Origin: an uncultured Agathobacter sp. | Lineage (GTDB): Bacteria > Bacillota > Clostridia > Lachnospirales > Lachnospiraceae | Direction of reading: 5' to 3' | DNA: 64,000 nt | Assembly (NCBI GenBank): GCA_934365945.1 | Contig: CAKRNE010000001.1 | Span: 333,953 to 397,952, forward strand | In this document: positions 36,984-45,482 of the stretch, in pieces | How positions within the stretch are numbered: the stretch's first letter is position 1 | Layout of the letters: the number at the start of each line of letters is the position of its first letter | Translations under genes and position numbers: made by a program | The notes under the pieces: generated by a model | Told to the model about the DNA's origin: nothing | Seen by the model: only the letters and a program-made list of their open reading frames with translations | Databases searched by the model: none

Positions 36984-38684
36984 CTACTGCTGTGCAAGCA
37001 CTGCCTGTACATCAGCCTCTGTAGCGCATGCCATTACCTTGTCTGCCAATGCCTTGCAGTCTGCCATGCTGCTGTCTGCGATGGTCTTTCTGGTCTTGAG
37101 CACACTTGTGGCACTCACTGAGAACTCATCAAGTCCGAATGCGAGTAACAGCGGAATGAGCTTTGGATCTGCTGCTGCCTCTCCACACATGCCTACCATG
37201 ATACCCTCTTTCTTACCGCACTCGATGATACGCTTGATTGCGCGAAGCACTGCCGGATTGAAGGCTGAATAAAGGTATGCTACCTTTGAGTTTCCACGGT
37301 CTACTGCCATTGTGTAGCCTGTCAGGTCGTTTGTTCCGATACTGAAGAAGGCTGCCTCTTTTGCGAGCACATCTGCCATCATGCAGGCTGCCGGTGTCTC
37401 CATCATGATACCGATTTCGAGGTTCTTGTTGTATGCAATGCCCTCTGCATCAAGCTCTTTCATGATGTCAGCTACCATTGCCTTTACACTGCGAAGCTCA
37501 TCTACACCTGTCACAAGCGGAACCATTATCTTTATCCTGCCGAATGCACTGGCTCTCACAAGTGCACGAAGCTGTGTATTGTAGATGTCTGTTCTCTGGA
37601 GGCAGAATCTGATAGCTCTGTAGCCTAAGAATGGGTTGTCCTCTTTCTCCAGGCCCAGATATGGGATTTCCTTGTCTCCTCCGATATCGAGTGTACGGAT
37701 GATGACAGGCTTGCCCTTCATTGTCTCTGCTACTGATTTGTACGCCTCAAACTGCTCTTCCTCTGTAGGAATTGTGTCTCTGTCCATGAAAAGGAACTCT
37801 GTACGGAAAAGTCCTATTCCCTCTCCGTCACACTCTACAGCCTTCTTTGCGTCCTCTGGCTTTCCGATATTACATACAAGCTCTACCTTTGTGCCGTCTG
37901 CTGATACTGTTGGCACACCCGCAAATTTCTTTAAGAGTTCTTTCTCTTTTTTGTATTCCTCAAGCAGCTCAGCGAATTTCTGCTCTGTCTCAGCATCAGG
38001 GTTTACGATTGCCTCTCCGCTTGTTCCGTTGAGTACCACTCTGTCACCATTTTTGACAGATGTGCAGATTCCGTCAATACTGAGAACTGCTGGGATTTCC
38101 ATAGCTCTTGCAAGTATTGCTGAGTGGGAGGTTCTGCCGCCCACCTCTGTGAGTATTCCTGCGATATTCTCTGCCACGATACCTGCTGTCATGGATGGTG
38201 TCAGGTCATGTGCCACAAGCACTGTGCCTGCCGGAGCTGCTGAGATATCGTAGTCCTCGATTCCAAGCAGAATCTTAAGGATTCTGGCCTTGATATCCCT
38301 GAAATCTGTCGCTCTCTGCTGCAAAAGCTCATCCGGTATCTGTGCAAATATCTCTGCTGTCTGCTCAAGCACCTGGTCGAGTGCCTTCTCTGCCGTGATT
38401 TTCTCACTGACTATGAGCGCTGTAATCTGCTCCTCGATGGTCGGATCCTGAAGCATCTGGATATGTCCGCGAAGGATATCCGCATCCTTTGCTCCGACTG
38501 TCTTTTCCATTCTGTCTGCCATGGCGTTTGTATCATTTACAAATTTCTCAATGGCTCCCTGGAGACGTGCGATCTCAGCGTCTGTATCTGTAATTTTCTT
38601 ATTCTCAATCACTATCTCATGCTCTTCGATAATGACCACATTTCCGATTCCGATTCCTTCTGAGCCGGCGATTCCTTTGTACAT
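36984..38684 (-). CDS. ptsI: Phosphoenolpyruvate-protein phosphotransferase (PTS enzyme I)
   Basis: 566 residues; takes phosphate from PEP and passes it to HPr. N-terminal HPr-interaction domain, the phospho-histidine motif GGRTSHSAILARAMEIPAV (about residue 190), GDRVVLNG linker, then the PEP-binding barrel with GIGLFRTEFLFMDRD, IRTLDIGGDKEIPYL, GIMMETPAA and GMCGEAAADPKLIPLLLAFG (catalytic cysteine). All catalytic parts present. GGAGGTG before ATG 38684. It follows ptsH by 30 bp. Confidence 0.97.
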   Translation of the reverse strand: MYKGIAGSEGIGIGNVVIIEEHEIVIENKKITDTDAEIARLQGAIEKFVNDTNAMADRMEKTVGAKDADILRGHIQMLQDPTIEEQITALIVSEKITAEKALDQVLEQTAEIFAQIPDELLQQRATDFRDIKARILKILLGIEDYDISAAPAGTVLVAHDLTPSMTAGIVAENIAGILTEVGGRTSHSAILARAMEIPAVLSIDGICTSVKNGDRVVLNGTSGEAIVNPDAETEQKFAELLEEYKKEKELLKKFAGVPTVSADGTKVELVCNIGKPEDAKKAVECDGEGIGLFRTEFLFMDRDTIPTEEEQFEAYKSVAETMKGKPVIIRTLDIGGDKEIPYLGLEKEDNPFLGYRAIRFCLQRTDIYNTQLRALVRASAFGRIKIMVPLVTGVDELRSVKAMVADIMKELDAEGIAYNKNLEIGIMMETPAACMMADVLAKEAAFFSIGTNDLTGYTMAVDRGNSKVAYLYSAFNPAVLRAIKRIIECGKKEGIMVGMCGEAAADPKLIPLLLAFGLDEFSVSATSVLKTRKTIADSSMADCKALADKVMACATEADVQAVLAQQ

Positions 38685-38714
38685 ATCACACCTCCGATTG
38701 ACTTTGCTGGTTGA

Positions 38715-38978
38715 TTAATCTCCGAAGTTGTCTGCCTCGAGCTCTTCCATCTTTGCAAGTGCTGCTTCCTCGTCAGCTCCCTCACACTCGAATGTAATCT
38801 CTGCATCCTTCTTGATGCATGCTGCGATGATGTTTACAAGGCTCTTTGCGTTGATTCTCTTGTCACCGAATACGATTGTTACGTCTGAATCAAACTTGCC
38901 TGCCTCTCTTGCGATAACTCCTGCCGGTCTCATGTGAAGTCCCTCTGCTGCTTTTACTACCATTGTCTTGCTTACCAT
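38715..38978 (-). CDS. ptsH: Phosphocarrier protein HPr
   Basis: 87 residues. The EI-phosphorylated histidine is in EGLHMRPAGVIA (residue 15-16), and the regulatory serine in KRINAKSLVNIIA (residue 46-47), the HPr-kinase site of Firmicutes used in carbon catabolite control. AGGAGG eight bases before ATG 38978. First gene of ptsHI; promoter at 39098-39126. Confidence 0.97.
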   Translation of the reverse strand: MVSKTMVVKAAEGLHMRPAGVIAREAGKFDSDVTIVFGDKRINAKSLVNIIAACIKKDAEITFECEGADEEAALAKMEELEADNFGD

Positions 38979-39097
38979 AGTTTTGTCCTCCTGAATTTAA
39001 AATTATTGGTTTGTTTATTTCGCTCACACATATGATTAACTGTATCGCCCTCTGCTATTCATCAGCCTGTCATATGTCCGTTGCTTTCTATGGTTTT

Positions 39098-39126
39098 ATT
39101 GTACTGTGCGGTATGAGTTTTTTCAA
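39098..39126 (-). promoter_or_regulatory. ptsHI promoter
   Basis: Minus-strand TTGAAA (39121-39126), 17 bp, TACAAT (39098-39103). Confidence 0.75.
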
Positions 39127-39140
39127 TATTCCCCAAAATG

Positions 39141-39170
39141 CAAAATTGCACCATCTCTGGTGCAATTTTG
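39141..39170 (-). terminator. Terminator of the c-di-GMP-controlled ABC operon
   Basis: CAAAATTGCACCA and TGGTGCAATTTTG make a perfect 13-bp stem with a four-base loop, 15 bp beyond the last ABC gene. Confidence 0.8.
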
Positions 39171-39184
39171 TATTAATGTGATAT

Positions 39185-39862
39185 TTACATAAACAGAGCC
39201 CTATATTGTTCCTCAGTTGTAGCTTTGTTTCCTACAACAAGATGCCCCTTCTTCAAGAAAATTATTTCATCCTTAACACTATCCACAAAATCAAGTACAT
39301 GACTTGAAATTATAACAATACAGTTATGTTCCCTGGCAGACTCAATATATTTTTTCAAGACTATAAGACCAGTTGTATCTACTCCGTTCGTTGGCTCATC
39401 CAATAAAATAAGCTTTGGAAAACCTATAAATGATGCTATTATGCCAACCTTCTTCTTCATTCCCAGCGAACACTCAGACAGCCTTGTATCTTTATCGTCT
39501 TCCAATTCAAAGTCTGTCAGAAATGACATGATATCTTCTTTATGTTCTCCTCCAAACTTAATATCACACACCATCCGTAAAAATTGTAAAACTGTCTGTT
39601 TTGTATTATTTCCAGTCAATTCCAATGCATAACCTATCTGTGATTTACTCTTCCGCAACAATGTATCCTGATCATCAAGCCTTATCTGCCCCTTCATAGG
39701 CTCACTTATACCGGAAATCATCTGTATGAGTGTTGTCTTTCCAGCCCCATTAGGTCCCACAAGAGCATAGATTTTTCCCTCTTCAAAACTGTAGCTCAAA
39801 TCGAATATTCCCTTTTCCTTATCATATTTTTTTGTCAGATTACAAATCTCTAACATATTCAT
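39185..39862 (-). CDS. ABC transporter ATP-binding protein (second pair)
   Basis: 225 residues. Walker A ALVGPNGAGKTTLIQMISGI, signature LSECSLGMKKKVGIIASF, Walker B LILLDEPTNGVDTTG and switch histidine IIISSHVLDF. ATG 39862 lies close to an AGGAGGTGG site; ATG 39856 is an alternative. It overlaps the 3' end of the membrane protein gene at 39840, its probable partner. Last gene of the operon behind the riboswitch. Confidence 0.9.
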   Translation of the reverse strand: MNMLEICNLTKKYDKEKGIFDLSYSFEEGKIYALVGPNGAGKTTLIQMISGISEPMKGQIRLDDQDTLLRKSKSQIGYALELTGNNTKQTVLQFLRMVCDIKFGGEHKEDIMSFLTDFELEDDKDTRLSECSLGMKKKVGIIASFIGFPKLILLDEPTNGVDTTGLIVLKKYIESAREHNCIVIISSHVLDFVDSVKDEIIFLKKGHLVVGNKATTEEQYRALFM

Positions 39863-40955
39863 TCCACCTCCTGGCTCCTCGTACATACCACCATGCACAT
39901 AACAATATATTTATCCCCGGAACTGTAATTGAAAACATTGCCGCATACAATTTCATCATTTCTAAAGTTGTATATCTTTTTTTCATTTTTACATAATATA
40001 AAGCAAAATATGTCACCCAGCAAAGTCCACATTCTACCATATAAATCAAAACCATAAAAACGATTTTAACATCATATTTATGTATAAATGCACAAATCAG
40101 ATATGCCGCAAATACGACAAATTGGATTTTCAGCTCAACCATCATTTTTTTGCACCATAAGCCACTATATTTTTCACCTAAAAGCCTGTACCACTGTCTG
40201 TTGCAGATATCCTCTCGGAAAAAATCTTCTATGCATCCGCTCAGTAATATAGCAAAAATGCATGTTATCACAGAAAAAACATTTGCGTTTTGTGAAATAT
40301 TTATAGCAAGAAAAATATATCCCGCATATATTACCAGAATCATTATTATATTTTGAGATAAACTAATACACCTTTTTTTCGGTTTATAATTAGCTTTTGA
40401 GCACACTCTGTTATCATAAGTTGACACTGTATAAACCAGATAAAGGCACATTATTGTATTTATCAAAAATAGAGAAATTGGCGGATGTTTCAGCACCTCC
40501 GCCACACCGCCTATACACTTTGTTTTTACTATACGAATGACGATTGCATATACTTCACCGCCTGCAACTATTCCCTGAATAACTGTAAAAAAAATCCAAA
40601 TAAAATAAATATATGCTACTATCATAAATATTTTCCCGGATATATTTCTGCAATATTTTCTTCTAAATATTAGCAATAGTATATTATTTATTAATATCAC
40701 AATATTAATAATGCTTATCAGACAATTTAAAATATCACCTGATATATTCATCACTGCAAATACCAACAATAACAGGCTCTCAACCAATATGTTTTTCTTT
40801 TGAAACTCAATTACTATTTTCTTTTCCGATTCACCAAGCAGTTTTTTCCACAAGTATGTTTCGCCCTGATATTCTGATATACGGTTGTTCATATATATGT
40901 ACCCAACACAAAGCATAGCTATAATAATCAAGTCTGAAATGTAATCTAATTTCAT
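39840..40955 (-). CDS. Polytopic membrane protein, presumed ABC partner
   Basis: 371 residues with about 9-10 hydrophobic segments; an early cytoplasmic loop (WKKLLGESEKKIVIEFQKKN) and a helix-dense remainder. No family motif recognised. Its ATG overlaps the NatB-like permease stop (ATGA) and its 3' end overlaps the ATPase start, so by position it is the membrane part of the second transporter in this operon. Confidence 0.6.
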   Translation of the reverse strand: MKLDYISDLIIIAMLCVGYIYMNNRISEYQGETYLWKKLLGESEKKIVIEFQKKNILVESLLLLVFAVMNISGDILNCLISIINIVILINNILLLIFRRKYCRNISGKIFMIVAYIYFIWIFFTVIQGIVAGGEVYAIVIRIVKTKCIGGVAEVLKHPPISLFLINTIMCLYLVYTVSTYDNRVCSKANYKPKKRCISLSQNIIMILVIYAGYIFLAINISQNANVFSVITCIFAILLSGCIEDFFREDICNRQWYRLLGEKYSGLWCKKMMVELKIQFVVFAAYLICAFIHKYDVKIVFMVLIYMVECGLCWVTYFALYYVKMKKRYTTLEMMKLYAAMFSITVPGINILLCAWWYVRGARRWNEYVRDL

Positions 40956-42115
40956 AATATTATTTTCTCATTCTTAAATAATTTAGATAAAATGTATACC
41001 AAAATAATTGTATATAACAAATTTGATATTACGGTTATTATAACATGATTTATGTTGCCATTGAATAAAAATGTCTCATTCATACATTGTGCACTATTAT
41101 ACAATGGAATTATATAATGTATTAACCTATTACTACCATTTTGATTATACATCCCTGAAATTCCTACAAGGGCAACCAGTATTGTAAGTGGAGCCATAGA
41201 TGATGATGCTTCTTTAATAGATCTTGCCAATACAGATACTATTGCAGTTAATGATATCATTATTAAAACCGTCGAAATTATAATTATAAATAACCCAAAA
41301 TAATCATTGATTGAATATACAGAAGTATCAATCTCATCTTGTCCAGTACTTAAAAACGGAAGTGATAACATAGCACCTATAAAACTTGAAATTCCACCTA
41401 ACACAACAATAATACTTAATCCAAGTATTTTTCCAATTGCCAATTGCTCTCTTTTAATAGGTGTAACTAGTAGTGTAGACATTGTTCCTCTCTCTTTTTC
41501 TCCAGCAATTGAATCAGGAGCCACCGATGCACAAATACTAAAAAGCATGGTAATAAGTAACATTGGTAATATCATTGATACAAACTGACCTGTTGAATCT
41601 TTTGTTGTCGATAAATCATATATGTCATTTCCAGAATTTACATAAAATACATTTCGAATGCAATCTTTATATTCACTTAATATTGATAACAAAAGCATAT
41701 ATCCTGTATTAGAAGAGTTACTTTGTGAGTTATAATATATCGAAACACTAGGTCCTTGAACATCTTTTTCTGTTCCATTTAAGATGTTCTCTTCAAAATT
41801 CTTATCAAAATCTATATATAAATCTAAATTTTTATCCCTTATTTTATTCATATAATAATTTTGTGGTTTATTTTTTTCTTTAAATGAAATTTTATTTTTT
41901 AATAATAGTTCTTTAATGTCATTCGGAACATTATTTATAACTACAGTATATTCACTATTCTGTAAAGTACTATATGTATTACTCATCACATTTCCAACTA
42001 AAGCATACATTATAAAAATCATCAATCCCGGCATAATAATAGTCGTAAAACATAGTCTTTTATCCGTTAGTATTCGTAATAATTCTTTTTTAACAATAAT
42101 TAATATTTTACTCAT
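40952..42115 (-). CDS. ABC-2 permease, NatB-like
   Basis: 387 residues. N-terminal helix (LCFTTIIMPGLMIFIMYALVG), an extracytoplasmic domain of about 130 residues, then five helices with the hallmark PDSIAGEKERGTMSTLLVTPIKREQLAIGK after the second. This is the NatB/YhaP-type ABC-2 permease. It overlaps the ATPase by four bases. NatAB-type pairs are often sodium or drug exporters; after a peptide gene an export role for that peptide is plausible. Confidence 0.85.
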   Translation of the reverse strand: MSKILIIVKKELLRILTDKRLCFTTIIMPGLMIFIMYALVGNVMSNTYSTLQNSEYTVVINNVPNDIKELLLKNKISFKEKNKPQNYYMNKIRDKNLDLYIDFDKNFEENILNGTEKDVQGPSVSIYYNSQSNSSNTGYMLLLSILSEYKDCIRNVFYVNSGNDIYDLSTTKDSTGQFVSMILPMLLITMLFSICASVAPDSIAGEKERGTMSTLLVTPIKREQLAIGKILGLSIIVVLGGISSFIGAMLSLPFLSTGQDEIDTSVYSINDYFGLFIIIISTVLIMISLTAIVSVLARSIKEASSSMAPLTILVALVGISGMYNQNGSNRLIHYIIPLYNSAQCMNETFLFNGNINHVIITVISNLLYTIILVYILSKLFKNEKIIL

Positions 42116-42882
42116 TGGTGTTCTCCCTCTTTACTATAATACACTTCAAAAAAAACATCCTCTAATGATTTTTCTTTTTTTATTCTTGAAATACTATCTT
42201 CATATTCCAATTTACCATTTATTACAATGCCTACTCTATCAGCAACTTTTTCAACCACTTCAAATATATGTGTTGAAATTATAATAGTTTTTCCATTTGT
42301 CTTTAATTCTTTTAAATAATCAATTACCATTTTCGAACTAACAATATCCAGTCCATTTGTTGGTTCATCATATATAATTATATCTGGATCATGTACTAAT
42401 GATATTGCAATTGCAACTCGTTGTTTCATTCCTGTAGATAAATTAGAAACTTTCACTTCTGCAAATTTATCAATACCTAAAGTATTAAATAATTCCTTTT
42501 TACGCATTATACGTAACTCTGATTTAACACCATATAAATCAGAAAAAAAATCATATAAATAATTTGGTGTAAAAAAGCCATCTAATTTTAATTCACTTGT
42601 AAGAAAACCAACCTTACTTCGAATTTTATCAGGTTCTTCCGCTACATTCACCCCATCAATATAGCATTTTCCATCATCTGGTTTTAGTAAAGTTGATAGA
42701 ATTCTTAATGTTGTTGTTTTCCCTGCTCCATTTGTTCCTAAAAGAGCATATATTTCTCCCTTATTAACTTCAAAAGAAAGTCCATTTAATGCAATATTTG
42801 TTCTGCATTGTTGAATTTTTCTCTGCCTTTTCGATATTTTAAATTCTTTTTTTAAGTCTTTTACATTTACCACTATGCTCAT
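42112..42882 (-). CDS. ABC ATP-binding protein, NatA-like
   Basis: 256 residues. Walker A ALLGTNGAGKTTTLRILSTL, Q-loop VGFLTSELKLDGFFTP, signature NLSTGMKQRVAIAISL, Walker B IIIYDEPTNGLD, switch IIISTHIFEVVEK. First ABC gene after the peptide; the ribosome site is weak (AGG only), so expression may depend on coupling or the 42927-42956 attenuator. Confidence 0.92.
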   Translation of the reverse strand: MSIVVNVKDLKKEFKISKRQRKIQQCRTNIALNGLSFEVNKGEIYALLGTNGAGKTTTLRILSTLLKPDDGKCYIDGVNVAEEPDKIRSKVGFLTSELKLDGFFTPNYLYDFFSDLYGVKSELRIMRKKELFNTLGIDKFAEVKVSNLSTGMKQRVAIAISLVHDPDIIIYDEPTNGLDIVSSKMVIDYLKELKTNGKTIIISTHIFEVVEKVADRVGIVINGKLEYEDSISRIKKEKSLEDVFFEVYYSKEGEHQ

Positions 42883-42926
42883 TTTTATCGCCTACTTTTT
42901 CTTATTACTTGTAATTTTTTAGATAT

Positions 42927-42956
42927 AAAAAAGAGGGCTTAAAAGCCCCCCTTTTT
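42927..42956 (-). terminator. Attenuator hairpin between the 25-aa peptide and the ABC genes
   Basis: AAGGGGGGCTT and AAGCCCTCTT pair around two to four bases, then a run of six T. Such a partial terminator would make peptide mRNA exceed transporter mRNA. Confidence 0.8.
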
Positions 42957-42959
42957 CAA

Positions 42960-43037
42960 TTAATATACCTTTGTTTTTGATGCAACAATAATAATTGCAA
43001 CAATTACACCGCCTACGATTACATGTAACATCTGCAT
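42960..43037 (-). CDS. 25-aa hydrophobic peptide under a c-di-GMP riboswitch
   Basis: ATG 43037 with a GGAGGG ribosome site five bases upstream and TAA at 42960. The product begins MQMLHVIVGGVIVAIIIVAS and ends with a short basic, aromatic tail (KTKVY): one membrane-spanning helix and little else. No cysteine. It is the first gene after the riboswitch and is followed by an attenuator and two ABC transporter pairs. It could be a small membrane regulator, a secreted or toxin-like peptide, or a transporter accessory subunit. Strong translation signal and position argue that it is real, despite its length; I know no family for it. Confidence 0.65.
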   Translation of the reverse strand: MQMLHVIVGGVIVAIIIVASKTKVY

Positions 43038-43166
43038 TCCCTCCATTCTTCTTTTGTCGAAATGTTCATGACCATTTCATTATCTATGTAAATTAATTTT
43101 ACATACACCTTCATAACATCATAAATAAGATTTAAAAATTTCAATATACTCCCATATATAAAAAAT

Positions 43167-43198
43167 GGTTGCAATAAAATTAAAAATTTATTGCAACC
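43167..43198 (-). terminator. Riboswitch-controlled terminator
   Basis: GGTTGCAATAAA and TTTATTGCAACC form a perfect 12-bp stem followed by ATTTTTT on the minus strand. Its 5' arm is also the 3' end of the riboswitch. Confidence 0.85.
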
Positions 43199-43272
43199 GA
43201 ACTGTCATAACAACAATGTTTTAGACTCTAGCTTTGCGTCATAAGATTTCCCTTATTTTGCCCAAATTGATT
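43193..43272 (-). ncRNA. Cyclic-di-GMP-I (GEMM) riboswitch
   Basis: The transcript shows the conserved order of the class: GGGCAAA, stem ATAAGG with a GAAA tetraloop and TCTTAT, GACGCAAAGCTAGAGTCTAA, then TTATGACAG and GGTTGC. The GNRA loop, the GACGCAAAGC purine block and the ATGACAG-GGTTGC end are family hallmarks. CAATT (43265-43269) can pair with GGTTG in the closing stem. That strand is shared with the terminator, so ligand binding should block termination (ON switch, inferred). A covariance-model search would settle it. Confidence 0.8.
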
Positions 43273-43278
43273 ATGTCA

Positions 43279-43307
43279 TAATTATATATATATATTCATA
43301 ATGTCAA
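43279..43307 (-). promoter_or_regulatory. Promoter of the riboswitch operon
   Basis: Minus-strand TTGACA (43302-43307), 17 bp, TAATTA (43279-43284); start expected near 43272, the head of the riboswitch. Confidence 0.75.
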
Positions 43308-43386
43308 TAGATATAAATAATTTTTTTTCACATTTTCATTCGTTATAATTTCATTGAAGATTATTTTAATAAATCGTTCTACAGCT

Positions 43387-45408
43387 TCAGTTCCACCCCA
43401 GCTCTTTCCGGATAGCTGCACAAAGCTCATGAGGTGTCGCAGCCTCCCTGAGCCTGTCAGTCGCTCCATTTTCATTCAGAAGCTTTGTGAAATCATGGAA
43501 AAATGCCTTTGTCGTATTGACACTGTCAAAGTTTATCGCAAGCAGAAATATCATGTCTGCCATCCTCTCGCCCCACTCTATCGGCTTGTCGAGACGTATA
43601 ACAAGTATCTGGCAGCGGTTTACATGCTCAGGCTTTCCGTGCGGTATGGCTATATTGCAGCCCACGGCGGTTGCCTCCACCTTCTCACGCTCCAGCACAT
43701 CCCTAGCAAACTCGCTCTGCACTATTCCTTTGTTTATGAGAAGCTGGCACGCACGCTTTAAAACATCCTTGCGGTTTTTCGCCTTTTTCTCAAATATGAT
43801 AAATTCCTCCGACAGCATCTGTGAAAACTCGCTGACCTCCGCGCTCTGTCCGGTCATGAGCTCAAAGCACTTGTTTCTGATATTTTTCTCATCCTGCGCA
43901 CTGATTAGTGGAGAAACATACAGAAATCTCATATCATTGTGGATATCTGCCTGTGTGTCTATGGTCGAGAGTATGAGGTCGCAGTCATACTCGTCAATAT
44001 GCTCTATGCGGTCTGACGACAAAATGCTTACTATCCTTACATCCGGCACCCTGTTTTCTATTTTACCCGCTATTATACTGCCGGTCGCATAGCCTGCTGC
44101 ACCGATTAACACTGCGCGCACTGTCATAGGATTTCTGTGCAGGGCACCTCCCACCTGCAAGGCAATAAATGCTATCTCATTCTCGCTCGGCATGGCGCCT
44201 GTGTACTTTTCGTAGTATCTCGATACAGTAAAACATACCGTAAAAAGACTGGCATACGATTGTGTGATATCCGAAAGAAACGGATTGTCTATCTCTATGC
44301 CAAAATGAGTCCTCGCAATGGAACCCGGCAAAAAGCTACGCATGCTCTCACGTAGAAGCTCATTTTCAATCAGATTGGCTGCGAGAAGATTTGACAGATA
44401 CACTATCATCTCATCCTCTATGCTAAGTGCCTCCTCACAGGACATGACAACGCGGTTTTGTCCCTCGGCACAGGAAAAAAGCATTGCCAGATACATGATT
44501 TCAGGCTGTGCGAGGCTGATACCGTAATGCCTTTCCAGAAAGCCTGCTGCCTCCCTTGCCATGTTCTCATGCTCTGTCATTATGAATCCATTTTTCTGTA
44601 CCTGCTGCTCTGTTTCGGTGCCCGCATCCCCATCACTTGCAGCATCACACATTCGGTTCGACAAATCTAACTCATCCGGTTTCAGCTCCTTCTCCACATC
44701 CACCCTGAAAAGTGCAATGGCTATGTACTCTGCCAGCATCTGAAATGTGTAATCCGTAAAGATGATATCAAAGCGTCTCTCCACATGATGTATCATGTCA
44801 ACTGCCATCGACAGATTTACGCTTCTGAAATTATTGGCTATCACCTCGGCCGCGCGTCTTGAAAGCCTGTGGTCATCGGTCTTGATAACCTGCTTATCAC
44901 TGATTGGATATCTGCAGAAATGCCTCATGGCTTTTCTGATATCAAACTCACTGCCTGTCGCATATATTCCGTAGCCCGCCGTTCTGTGCACCTTAATGCC
45001 AAAGAGTAGAAGCTCTGCGTCAAGCTCATTTATATCATCCATGATGACATTTTTGCTGACGTTTAACTCCTCCGAAAAAAGTGCATACGTGTATGTATCC
45101 CAGCCACTTAGCAGAATATACGATATGTAGTTCTGTCGCTTCTTCTGCGATACTGCTGCCGATTTTCGCCCTGCCACATCCAGAATCTTTCCTATCTGCG
45201 CATCGCTAAAGCACGGCTTCATGCCTTTGCCCGGCTTTCTGTCGAGCGTCATAGAGTTTTGCTCACAAAAATCAGCCACCTCCTTCAGATATGTCTTCAC
45301 ACTTCGCTCTGACATACCTGTGGACGCAGCAAGAGCCTTTGATGTGACAAGCTCATTGTTGTGCTCTGCCAGCTTTTCAATTATCAATAGTCCCTTTTCT
45401 GAAAGCAT
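43387..45408 (-). CDS. BglG/LicR-type PTS-regulated transcription activator
   Basis: 673 residues. Order: N-terminal HTH (about 1-60, ALAASTGMSERSVKTYLKEV), second HTH-like part (about 90-150), two PRD domains (about 165-390), a EIIB-like domain (about 410-490) and a C-terminal EIIA domain with the phospho-histidine in VGCNIAIPHGKPEHVNRCQI. This is the architecture of MtlR/LicR/ManR, activators that read the state of sugar transport through PTS phosphorylation. The EIIB-like segment reads GAAGYATGSII where active EIIB has a cysteine, so that site is missing. No PTS permease gene is adjacent. Confidence 0.85.
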   Translation of the reverse strand: MLSEKGLLIIEKLAEHNNELVTSKALAASTGMSERSVKTYLKEVADFCEQNSMTLDRKPGKGMKPCFSDAQIGKILDVAGRKSAAVSQKKRQNYISYILLSGWDTYTYALFSEELNVSKNVIMDDINELDAELLLFGIKVHRTAGYGIYATGSEFDIRKAMRHFCRYPISDKQVIKTDDHRLSRRAAEVIANNFRSVNLSMAVDMIHHVERRFDIIFTDYTFQMLAEYIAIALFRVDVEKELKPDELDLSNRMCDAASDGDAGTETEQQVQKNGFIMTEHENMAREAAGFLERHYGISLAQPEIMYLAMLFSCAEGQNRVVMSCEEALSIEDEMIVYLSNLLAANLIENELLRESMRSFLPGSIARTHFGIEIDNPFLSDITQSYASLFTVCFTVSRYYEKYTGAMPSENEIAFIALQVGGALHRNPMTVRAVLIGAAGYATGSIIAGKIENRVPDVRIVSILSSDRIEHIDEYDCDLILSTIDTQADIHNDMRFLYVSPLISAQDEKNIRNKCFELMTGQSAEVSEFSQMLSEEFIIFEKKAKNRKDVLKRACQLLINKGIVQSEFARDVLEREKVEATAVGCNIAIPHGKPEHVNRCQILVIRLDKPIEWGERMADMIFLLAINFDSVNTTKAFFHDFTKLLNENGATDRLREAATPHELCAAIRKELGWN

Positions 45409-45482
45409 CCCATCACCTCATTCATATAACACCATAATATTATACTAATTGCAGACTCTTCTGTGTTTACTCTTTTTATCTT

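Larger units (their letters stand above)
43038..43386 (-). other. Riboswitch-containing leader region
   Basis: About 350 bp without a gene between the BglG-type regulator and the 25-aa peptide. It holds promoter, c-di-GMP-I riboswitch and terminator (entered separately), then an about 120-nt AT-rich stretch before the peptide with no further structure I can name. Confidence 0.75.

Noticed and set aside
42960..43037. Type I toxin (Fst/Ldr-like)
   Set aside because: The size fits, but I see no convergent antitoxin RNA gene, and the operon position after a riboswitch with transporters downstream is unlike known type I loci.
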